DNA from: Actinomortierella ambigua
Lineage: Eukaryota; Mortierellomycota; Mortierellomycetes; Mortierellales; Mortierellaceae
Assembly: GCA_016098155.1 (NCBI GenBank)
Contig: JAAAJB010000062.1
Coordinates: 25,880-89,879 of the forward strand
DNA length: 64,000 nt
Reading direction: 5' to 3'
Positions within the stretch are counted from its first letter, which is position 1. Each line of letters opens with the position of its first letter. The translations under genes and the position numbers were made by a program. The notes below the pieces were generated by a model. The model did no database searches and was not told the origin of the DNA. It saw nothing but the letters and a program-made list of their open reading frames with translations. This document shows, in pieces, positions 56,038-64,000 of this stretch.

Positions 56038-56205
56038 TGGTTGCGAAACACGGTGTGTGGACGAATGAATGAAGTTGAGCTGCGATCGTGGCAGTTCACA
56101 TTCGCAATGTATGGGGAAAAGCAGTCTCCCGCCGCCAGTAGGGCATTTCACTTTCCCTTTCTCTTTGCTTCTTCTCCACAACTCTCAAACCAAACTACAA
56201 CCTCC
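56038..56205. promoter_or_regulatory. Bidirectional promoter interval
   Basis: A 168-bp interval separates the start codons of the Gly/Gln-rich gene (minus) and VPS28 (plus). Both must be driven from within or across it. No TATA box was identified on either strand. Confidence 0.6.
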
Positions 56206-57478
56206 ATGTCATTCAGCTCAACTCAACAATACCTGGCATCCGTTAATGGTATGTCATCACCAACTACATCGTACCAGACCTCCTTCTTTGGCGGAGGGTC
56301 AGGTGGTCGAGGTATGGCCGGCTGGCCAAACACTTGGCGAGGATCCCAAAGCCCTAACTTATCTTTTGCAGTTCGCTATCAATAAGTACTGACATTCAGG
56401 CACGCTAATGCTCTTACTCTTTACTCTGCATGCTGTAGGTGTGCCAACATGCAGTCTGGACGAGGAAATCAAACTGACAACTAACAACCGCGAGCGTGCG
56501 CAGATGGACAACATGGCCGACCTGTACTCAATCATTGTTGCTCTTAACCACCTCGAGCAAGCATACATCCGTAGTGCGGTGACACAGAAACAGTATGTTC
56601 TCTACTAGCAGGACGAGTATGAAGAAATGTCGATGCCAACTCTCAACCTTGTCAAGACTAACCTGATCGTTAATGACCAAAAAAAAAAAAAAAAAAAATA
56701 GATATACCCCCGCCTGTCGACAACTGATAGCACAATTTAAGACGGCGATGAGCTTGCTGGGCGACGTCGTCCCGGACCTGGAAAAGTTTTTGAAAGAGTA
56801 CGACCTTGACTGTACAGCGGCGACAAAGCGGATCAAAATTGGCGTTCCAGCTACAGTCGAATTTGGCGACGGTGTCAATATGGAAGCAAGTGGTCAGCGG
56901 ACAGTCAAGGCTGCTGTCGAGGCTGCAAGTGTACGTTGTTTGACACTATCAAATGGAAGGATGGAAATCTATCGGATGCCATGAAAGTACAACGAAACTC
57001 TCCCCCTCCCCCACCCACCCGGATATGACGCTTGGCTAACCATGAACGATCCATGCTCTTTTGTTTTTCATTGTTATCCCAAATCAGAGCTACATTACTG
57101 TGATCGACACGATCAAGCTAGGAATGGTGGCGGCCGACCAAGTGTATCCTCTTCTGGCCGAACTCATGCAGTGTCTCAATAACGTGCAAGCACTCCCTGC
57201 AGACTTTGAAGGACGAGCAAAATTGCTTGAGTGGTATGGATAATGATTTTAATCGTCCGATAGTTTGAGATCCTTTTTTTATTTTTACTTGACCGTCGAA
57301 AATTTACTTTTGTTTGCTATCATTGCTCATTTCATCGAATCAACCATGCTATAGGCTCATCAAGACGAACGGCATGAAAGCAAGTGAAGAGCTGGATGCA
57401 AACGAGAGGAGACAGTTGGAATTTGATCTGGAAAGCTCTCTCACTGCTTTCCATGCATGGCTAAGCACCGTCGGCTAA
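56206..57478 (+). CDS. VPS28: ESCRT-I subunit VPS28
   Basis: VPS28 bridges ESCRT-I to ESCRT-II during sorting of ubiquitinated cargo into multivesicular endosomes. Five exons: 56206-56248, 56439-56592, 56702-56930, 57088-57233 and 57355-57478, giving 231 residues, close to the usual 220-240. The N-terminal core domain shows EIKLTTNNRERAQMDNMADL, then LEQAYIRSAVTQKQYTPACR and a Lys/Arg region IKIGVP. The C-terminal four-helix domain shows SYITVIDTIKLGMVAADQVYP, LPADFEGRAKLLEWL, ASEELD and FDLESSLTAFHAWL. Every splice junction restores the family alignment. The acceptor before exon 3 follows a run of about 19 A rather than pyrimidines, which is unusual. Confidence 0.94.
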
Positions 57479-58067
57479 GGAGACTCTGCGAATAGCGTGA
57501 AAGGAGGGTGCGATTGGGTGGGCGGTTCCACAGCTCTGTGCACCCTCCATTCATCGCCGGCCAATGTCTCCCGTTTTACATACATTATCTTTATACCAAT
57601 AGTTCTTTGTTTCAATGTAACTGAACCTTTTTACACTATTCATTTATCGCAGCTGAGCGAGCAACCAGCTGACCACGATTGTAGACCGCGTAGACGACTG
57701 TGTCACAATTCGCTACCTTTGTAGTAAGACAAAGTCTATATTGGTTGTTGTTGTCACTCAGCCGCGCACACTCCATCGCCACACCCACCGCACAGTCGAT
57801 TGAGTTGTCATGAATTGAATAAAGGATGTGCTTTATCGTCTCTGCATCAAGACGCGATGCAATGCCAATTGAACAAAAAAAATAACAATGACGGAAATAT
57901 AGAATACACTGGGAGTAATGATATCCGGAGACCTGATCTTGATCATCCTGCATGGTTCATGGTGATACTAAAGCGAGGTTGGAACGGAGTGGAGGGGGTG
58001 CGGAGTGGGAGGTGGAAGCGGCGGTAGTTGGAAGTGTCGAGTAACCAGCAGCAGGCTCCAGTTTTTT
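57479..58067. other. Convergent intergenic region
   Basis: This separates the VPS28 and mitochondrial uS12 stop codons. AT-rich with no recognised gene. Confidence 0.5.
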
Positions 58068-58589
58068 TTAGTCGGCCTTCTTAGGCTTCTTGGTGCCATA
58101 CTTGGATCGGCTGGTGGCACGGTTAGGAATGCCCTGCAGATCCAGAGCACCACGAACCAGATGGTATCGGACACCGGGAAGATCGGGAACACGACCACCA
58201 CGGACAAGGACGACCGAATGCTCCTGCAGGTTGTGGCCCTCGCCAGGGATGTAAGCGTTCACGACCTTGTCATTGGATAGCTTCACACGCGCGACCTTGC
58301 GGACGGCCGAGTTTGGCTTTCTTGGCTTCTGAGTGAAGACACGGACACAGACGCCCTTCTTCTGGAAACAGGCATCCAAGGCAGGGGATTTGGTCTCCTT
58401 CTTGAAGGTCTTACGGCAGCCCCGCATGACCTGGTTGATGGATGCCATGGAGCGAATCTGTTGCTGTTCCTGAGGAAGGGTGAATGACCGAAGAGTCGAG
58501 CTTAATGCCGTTGTTGCGGGGGTTGTTGTGGCACGAGTGGCCGAGGCGGCCCGAGGCAGAGCCTGCAGCATTGAGCGAAACGAGAACAT
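58068..58589 (-). CDS. MRPS12: Mitochondrial small ribosomal subunit protein uS12m
   Basis: A single-exon 173-residue protein. Residues 1-50 look like a mitochondrial presequence ([20 protein letters not shown], basic and Ser/Thr-rich, no acidic residues). From about residue 50 the uS12 fold begins: [88 protein letters not shown], and the basic tail [13 protein letters not shown]. The KPNSA loop and [10 protein letters not shown] belong to the decoding-centre protein. It is divergent from the RING gene at 59011, so 58590-59010 is a shared 421-bp promoter region. Confidence 0.96.
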   Translation of the reverse strand: MFSFRSMLQALPRAASATRATTTPATTALSSTLRSFTLPQEQQQIRSMASINQVMRGCRKTFKKETKSPALDACFQKKGVCVRVFTQKPRKPNSAVRKVARVKLSNDKVVNAYIPGEGHNLQEHSVVLVRGGRVPDLPGVRYHLVRGALDLQGIPNRATSRSKYGTKKPKKAD

Positions 58590-59010
58590 GGTCGCCTGTG
58601 TGAGGGGAGAGGGGTGGGGGTGGCCGATGGGGTCCTGTCAAGAATAGCAATGCGAATGCAACTCCAAACTGATCTGTTTTGTGTGTCTTCCCGGCCGTTC
58701 CTGCTGGAACAAGAAATCAGCCACTCAAAATGGAGGGTTTGGACTGGGATTTGGGACAACTCCGAGCGACACTGTTTGTGACAACTCGGGACCCGCTGCA
58801 GCAGTGTTATTTGACACTCCACACCCCAGCCCAGCCAAGCCCATCCAACTTCATTCATTCTCCCAAACACAACATCTCGTTTCACTCTTCTGCTTTTTAC
58901 TCCTTTCCTCTCATTCAATCACTCCTAACCTTTGATTCCCTTCCCTGACCGACTCTCTTGCACCTCCGGATAGCCCTAGAAAAAAAAAAGCAACACTACA
59001 GAGAGAGAGC
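58590..59010. promoter_or_regulatory. Shared promoter region of uS12m and the RING gene
   Basis: A 421-bp divergent interval with pyrimidine-rich leader toward the RING gene, an A run at 58980-58989 and GAGAGAGAG directly before its ATG. No gene seen. Confidence 0.5.
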
Positions 59011-60605
59011 ATGGAGCATCAAGAGCCGGTAGGGCAAGTATGTTCAAGCTATTCATTGCTCTTTCGTTGAATGACCAGTCGAATGCATAGGTCATGTGCA
59101 CTCTCTACGTCTATTAACCCCCCATGCTTGAAATCTGCATCCATTGACTCTAGTGGCGACAACTCGATTCACACCCTCAAGTAATCGACTTGACAGACAA
59201 CAACGACCCAGAATCGCCACGAATAGGGCACCAACAGCTGACGAGAGAGGTTGTCGAAGTCCTCAGTGACGATGACGATGACGATGTTGTAGACGACGGT
59301 GGAGTAGGCCCATCAACGCCTAGCACCGCCATCCCCATTGCACAGGACAGTGACGACGATGAGGTCGAGTTTATTCGTGAGACGGCCCCACGCTCCTCTG
59401 CAGGCCCATCCTCTGCATCAGCGTCATCAAGGTGGCGAAGCGTAACACTGCTCGAGTCCACTCTGCGTGAGGCATTCGCCAGCCGGCGTGGTGGCAGCTC
59501 GTTATCGTCATCGTCTCGGTCGTCATCGTCCCACCACCGGCGGCACCATTCAAGGTCACCCTCTCAAGGTCGTACAAGGCAGCCCTCTGCGACACGGCGA
59601 ATCGTCGAGATGTTGGCTGGTACCATCGAGAGATCCGGGGAGCAGCAACGGCGGCTTCTGCAGCAACAAGAGCAGATTCTTCGACAGATACAAGAGAGGC
59701 GTGACATGCTTGTCATTCAGCAGCGGCAGCTTGGAGGATGGCTCGAAGCGAACGGCGCAGAGGGCTATCATGTCCGATACAACAACAACAACAACCGCCG
59801 TATCTTTGAACCGAATGGACAGGGCCATCACACCACTACCAACAACAACAACAATAATGATATTAATATTAATGACAACAACAACAACAATCAGAACGAC
59901 CACAATAACCGCAACAACAACAACAACAACAACAACAACAACCCGACGCAGCAGAATCCCTTCTACAACAACGCACCCATTTGGCCCGAGATGCCATTTC
60001 CTGTCAACCATCCAGCCTTTGCATTCTTTCCAGATCTTGACTATCATTTCCTACCGGATCTACCTCCAGCCCCACCCCACCCAGCGCCAGCCCCTAATGC
60101 TACATCATCAGCGTCGTCGCGTAGCCGACCTCTAAAGACGGCTCGACCAGGCTACACGAGGACACTGGATGCGGAGCAGCCACTAGCCTGCCCCAAGTGT
60201 CTAAAGGATTTTGATGTCAATAAGGAGGACAGCAAAAACGACGGCAAAGAGATGAAGGTGTCAATGATTGTGGGGTGTGGCCATATTGTCTGTGGAGACT
60301 GTGCAGAGGCAATATTTCTCTTCAAAAAACCCCTCAAGAAGGCGCGTGCACTATCCAAAAAGGGCAAGCAGAAGGCAACGCCAGCGTCGGCTCTTGGCAA
60401 GCGGCGGAGGAGTACGGACGTTACTCAAGAAGCGTCAGTTGTCGATGCTGCTACGTCAGGAGTTGGTGGTGTTGGTCCTGCTCAAGGCGAGTCGCTGCTG
60501 TCGGATGAAGACAAGGACCATGAGTGGACCAAACGTGCCACAGGACCATGCCCAGCCTGCAATCGTCGTATCAAACCAAAGGCGGTTGTCCAACTTTATG
60601 TATAA
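59011..60605 (+). CDS. RING-finger protein with SUMO-interaction-like motifs (candidate STUbL)
   Basis: Two exons, 59011-59037 and 59154-60605, joined in phase 0; 492 residues. Near the N-terminus are two hydrophobic cores next to acidic runs: VIDLTD (residues 19-24) and VVEVLSDDDDDD (42-53). These are typical SUMO-interaction motifs. The middle is Ser/Arg-rich, then Gln-rich coiled coil (about 145-195), then Asn repeats. The C-terminal RING has CPKC, CGHIVCGDC and CPAC, with a basic insertion of about 75 residues between the second and last Cys pairs (KKPLKKAR, GKRRR, nuclear-localisation-like). The layout suggests a nuclear SUMO-targeted ubiquitin ligase or its Slx5-like partner. E3 activity is inferred, not shown. 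Confidence 0.72.
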
Positions 60606-60931
60606 AAATTGGGAATGGTTTTTTCTTTAGACCATTATTACCTTTTTTTTTCTTCTTTTCTTTTTCTTTTTTCTTGGCAAGAGGTGAGGCCTGAGGGGGT
60701 TCGGTTTGAAAGCATGGCGTTAGAGTACAAGCAAACATGGTGCTGCAGGATCTGATTGGCTCTCACGGTATGCCCGACCACAAACAAACCAATGGTACAC
60801 ACAACAAAAGAACAAAATGAAAAATGATCTTGGCCAACAACAAGCATAAACAACGCGTATTGCTGTTTTGAAGCTTGGATGTTTTTGCCCTGTTCTTCCT
60901 TTCTGGCCTTTATTTTTCAGCGCAATGCTAC
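60606..60931. other. Intergenic, 3' flank of the RING gene
   Basis: T-rich sequence after the stop codon (60640-60675). No gene seen. Confidence 0.5.
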
Positions 60932-61240
60932 TCATTTTGTTGGCTGAGTGTCGATAATCGTCAAGACATTGATCGCCTGTCCTTTAAAAATGCGACTGCA
61001 CTGCAAAACTAGACGTCCCCTTCCCGATAGATGGACAACCTTTTGTACTATAGCCCTCGTGGATGCATCCCATCGACCAGGGCAGAACCCATACTCCTTT
61101 CCACGATACGACACGATGATCCTCCCACCTCTCTGAACCTTTGGTGTAAAAATTGCTGCGAGGCCCTTGAAATCCACAGACCTCGGGGTGCCAAAATAAG
61201 TGTGGCCATTGCGATCAAAGTGACAGGAATTATCAGCTGA
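60932..61240 (-). CDS. Unrecognised short coding-like frame
   Basis: A minus-strand frame of about 100 codons with good coding texture (CHFDRNGHTYFG, GGRIIVSYRGKEYGF, WDASTRAIVQKVVHL, QCSRIFKGQAINVL) ending at a stop at 60932. It contains three Cys but no in-frame ATG, so either an upstream exon has been missed or it is a fragment. The beta-rich, Gly-containing pattern resembles small secreted fungal proteins, but I cannot name a family. Confidence 0.3.
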   Translation of the reverse strand, partial: SADNSCHFDRNGHTYFGTPRSVDFKGLAAIFTPKVQRGGRIIVSYRGKEYGFCPGRWDASTRAIVQKVVHLSGRGRLVLQCSRIFKGQAINVLTIIDTQPTK

Positions 61241-61725
61241 AGAAATCCAGCTTTGCCTTTGCCACTTCCCCCCCCCCCAACGAACATTTAGGTCGACCCA
61301 CTAGCAATGAGAGGTATCAGACCGTACACACCGCTGCCTCCTGATAGTGGAAGCTGCAGGTGTGCAACATTGCTACTGCTCACGTCTGTCCACCTTTCAT
61401 GCCTCGCATCAAGCGCCATTGGTGAGACTAGCAAAGTATTCCCGTGACGATGCAACCTTGCCCTTTCCCGAGAGGTAGACGACGTCAAAAATTACGCCCA
61501 ATGTATTTCCCGGCCACGGCCACTTTTTTTCACGAATAGAGCGTCCACAACCCGTGCAAAACAATCAGCATAATTACACATGATAAAGCATAGCCATGGC
61601 GTGGCTATTTCAAGTTCTCTTCTCTAGGCCCTACTAGTGTACTCAACTGTTTAATTTCCCACCCAGTCACTGCTCCCACCGACCTTAGCATTCGAAGAAT
61701 GGAAATGTGTAACTAATGTATCTAG
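61241..61725. other. Intergenic, left flank of the LTR element
   Basis: About 0.5 kb with a C run at 61269-61278. A minus frame at 61488-61288 has no recognised homology. Confidence 0.4.
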
Positions 61726-62038
61726 TGTTGTGAGTATAACCCTAGGATCCGCGACATGATCCTGGTACCGCCTATATTTTATCCTTCTTTATTTTCCTTT
61801 CAACTTTCTCTTACTGAATTGCCACTGCACGGGACCCGCACGATCCCCATGCTTCTTCTTGGCGCCGATAACTGCTACACCAGATTTTTCCCCATATCCT
61901 CTTCATATCCATATAAATACTCCATAGCCTCGATAGGAAGAGAACAATAACAATAACACGATTCTTTTTTACCACAAAAACCTTCCACAAAACGTAAGGA
62001 CCGCAGCATGTAGTGAGACCTAGATGGGTCTCACGACA
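61726..62038 (+). mobile_element. LTR of a retrotransposon, plus orientation
   Basis: A 313-bp LTR beginning TGTTGTGAGTATAACC and ending GTCTCACGACA, with TG...CA ends and a TATA-like ATATAAATAC at 61911. Directly after it, TGGTAGCAGAG at 62039 matches a tRNA primer-binding site. It is highly similar to 62787-63101 in reverse orientation. Confidence 0.75.
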
Positions 62039-62058
62039 TGGTAGCAGAGTGTGGTCGC
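62039..62058 (+). promoter_or_regulatory. Putative tRNA primer-binding site
   Basis: TGGTAGCAGAGTGTGG abuts the LTR 3' end. A TGG start (complement of the tRNA CCA end) is the hallmark of a minus-strand primer site in LTR retroelements. Confidence 0.55.
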
Positions 62059-62786
62059 ATGGACTGCCTCAGCCCGCAAATTCTGTCTGTTGGTCGGTCC
62101 TCAATCCTATCGAGTAACCGTTCGATAGTATCCTGGTCTTGTTGCACCTGTCGGTAAAAGGTGTTCTTTGGCTCGCGACGAGAGGCCAGGGATACGTGGA
62201 GTTCTGTGGGTAGGGAATTCCTTGTCGTCGTCCTTCTGGTGAGGTCCCTTAACCGACAACAGTCTGGTAGAAGTCGGTGGTAGATCCTATTGAAGTTCCA
62301 GACGGCTTCAATGGGATCGAACGTTTCCCGACTTCTGACATTGGCGTGCCATATGACCAGGTTTATGGCATAGAAAACAGCGGCCTTTTTTGCGGTCCTC
62401 CTGTTTCAGGGGGGGCTTGCTTGTTGGAAGCGTGTAGGGTGAGAGCTCCAGGCTCTCCTGGCCGTCGGCAACGGCGGCATCGAGGTCCATCATATCGCTC
62501 TGCGGGACAGGAGCGGGTGTTTGGGGTGTGTCGATTCTGAAACTTGAACGTGGTGGACCGATCTTGGTGTCGATCGCGAGCCGTGCGATCGATTTCTTCT
62601 GCAAGTGACATGTGACCAGTCAAGGTCGTCGGCTGCGAGACCAGAGTGGGCAGCAAATTCTTGCACCTCAGGGTAAGCTCCGAACTTCCATTGGCGTACT
62701 GCCTGGAAGTCGTCGAAAATGATCGACACGTGCTCGAAGTTTCTGGAACTGGTTCTTGTAGTTTGTAGCTTGACCAACCCTCATCA
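62059..62786 (-). pseudogene. Degraded gag with CCHC zinc knuckle
   Basis: On the minus strand, reading away from the LTR at 62787-63101, a broken gag is visible. It has an N-terminal piece (NFEHVSIIFDDFQAVRQWKF, then AYPEVQEFAAHSG), a frameshift near 62600, then a Pro-rich linker and the knuckle CFLCHKPGHMARQC (CX2CX4HX4C) at about 62330-62370. No protease, reverse transcriptase or integrase follows; the element stops at the opposing LTR. Gypsy-type affinity is inferred from the knuckle and the layout. Confidence 0.65.
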
Positions 62787-63101
62787 TGTCGTGAGACTCA
62801 TCTAGGTCTCACTACATGCTGCGGTCTTTACGTTTTGTGGAAAGTTTTTGTGGTAAAAAAAAGAATTGTGTTATTGTTATTGTTCTCTTCCTATCGAGGC
62901 TATGTAGTATTTATATGGATATTGAGAGGATATGGGGAAAAGTCTGGTGTAGCAGTTATCGGCGCCAAGAAGAAGTATGGGGATCGTGCGGGTCCCGTGC
63001 AGTGGCAATTCAGTAAGAGAAAGTTGAAAGGAAAATAAAGAAGGATAAAATATAGGCGGTACCAGGATCATGTCGCGGATCCTAGGGTTATACTTACAAC
63101 A
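62787..63101 (-). mobile_element. LTR of the same family, minus orientation
   Basis: A 315-bp inverted counterpart of 61726-62038, with TGTTGTAAGTATAACC at its minus-strand start (63101) and TCACGACA at its end (62787). The following base context (TGATGAGGGTTGGTC on the minus strand) looks like a decayed version of the primer-binding region beside the first LTR. No matching target-site duplication flanks the pair. Confidence 0.75.
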
Positions 63102-64000
63102 AGTCCATCCGCTCCTTCCGTCCGTATTGTTCGGGTACATAGGTTAAATTGGAGTGCAGCGGCACCCATTGTAGGGAATGGGATGAAGGGGTAAAGGTCT
63201 ACTAGCGGATTAGATCTTGAATAAAGAACACGGTCTATGACCAGTGGTCTCGGGTCAATGACTCTGCCGAATTTGCTCCGCACACACATTGTGGAAAGGA
63301 AGGAAATAAAAAAGCGAATTTCAATTTTTGGCATCCAGTGAGTAGCATCCAGCGCTATTGTCTACTTCGCCATGTCCATGGCCAATGGATCCTGCAGTGC
63401 TGGTAATTCACTCCATATTGTAGTACCAGATTGGCACAGGCGCAGGCATCAACCATATGAGTGGTCATCTACCTGTGCCCGGTCAGACCGATGATGCGCG
63501 CGACTGGACGCTTGTGCTGGAGAACAGGATCGTTGCCCTTGGCATATACGACATAAGAAGGTGGTTGCTTAGAATGGCAAAGTGGAAATGTGCATAAGCT
63601 GCTCCATAGTGGGTCATTGCATCCAAGTCAGAAAAATCCACAGAGTCGAGGGAAGTATTGAACGGTGACCTAAGAAGCCTAGTTGTGCTCTCCTGGCAGC
63701 CGTTGGTAGAGAGCCCATCAAGGTGCATGCTGAAAATGTCAACCTTCTCTGTGTTCCAGCGACATTGCTCTGCTCTCTATACCAGAAAAAAGTAGCAAAA
63801 AAAAAAAAAAAAAAAAAAGATCAAATGCGTGCACACGATATACTTTTTTCACGGTTGCATTCACTTCCCAGCTACCACTGTTCACTCCCATCTCATTTTC
63901 TTTAGAAAGTATAATGTGAACACCTTCTGCGAAGGCCCACAGCGATGTGGACCCTCCCCAGGATGCACCACGAGGAGGTAGTGTTCAGAGCATCCCACAC
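63102..64000. other. Unassigned right end
   Basis: A few coding-like minus fragments occur at 63480-63700 (DPVLQHKRPVARIIGLTG, and TSLDSVDFSDLDAMTHYG in another frame), broken by shifts and stops, so probably remains of a mobile element. There is an A run at about 63797-63818. Near the edge a possible 3' exon begins after TTTCTTTAG at 63905 (KYNVNTFCEGPQRCG) and ends at a stop about 75 bp later. Nothing here is firm. Confidence 0.3.

Noticed and set aside
1..64000. tRNA or rRNA genes
   Set aside because: I scanned by eye for B-box-like GTTCGANTC and conserved rRNA segments and saw none with a matching cloverleaf; a covariance-model scan would be needed to exclude them fully.

Overview
The window looks like nuclear DNA of an early-diverging filamentous fungus, most likely Mucoromycota and possibly Mortierellaceae. 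This is inferred from many short GT-AG introns (about 50-150 bp, often GTATGT or GTAAGT donors with CTAAC-like branch points), pyrimidine-rich leaders, proteins rich in Ser, Pro, Gln and Asn homopolymers, and a mix of Sel1-repeat debris, a Crypton-type tyrosine recombinase gene, a possible Fanzor remnant and LTR pieces. No bacterial operon, CRISPR array, rRNA or tRNA was seen. The species call is inference.

Layout. 1-10 kb holds housekeeping genes: the 3' part of DPH2 (diphthamide synthesis), TAF8 (TFIID), a very large cyclin-Y-like gene on the minus strand, and a protein that carries only the C-terminal HNH-like domain of EXD2. 11-16.5 kb is sparse: a TC/GA palindrome, a Sel1-repeat relic, a secreted protein with three internal repeats, a small acidic orphan and a possible methyltransferase relic. 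16.5-22 kb is mobile-element territory: a five-exon Crypton-like recombinase gene with all catalytic residues, a 0.5-kb unit with near-perfect terminal inverted repeats, and a block of nested repeats. 22.8-27.4 kb has a desaturase or carotenoid-hydroxylase-like membrane enzyme and a gp78/AMFR-type ER ubiquitin ligase.

27.9-48.0 kb is the core: three full-length ABCC (MRP-type) transporter genes in direct tandem, with 1570, 1540 and 1608 codons by my splice models. A 91-residue secreted cysteine-containing protein sits between the second and third. The membrane halves have diverged, but blocks of both nucleotide-binding domains are almost identical in DNA between copies 2 and 3, which suggests gene conversion. 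48.9-53.9 kb encodes a 1659-residue low-complexity protein with a putative PH-like C-terminal region. 54-61 kb carries a Fanzor/TnpB-like tail relic, a Gly/Gln-rich gene divergent from VPS28 (ESCRT-I), mitochondrial ribosomal protein uS12m, and a RING protein with two N-terminal SUMO-interaction-like motifs. 61.7-63.1 kb is a rearranged LTR retroelement with two LTRs in inverted orientation around a degraded gag. The last 0.9 kb is unassigned.

The protein-coding genes do not form one pathway. The ABCC trio is the only functional cluster. The accessory stretches at 11-22 kb, 54-55 kb and 61-64 kb are where transposition has reshaped the locus. Exon boundaries were derived by eye from splice consensus plus reading-frame continuity and family alignment; no transcript data were available.
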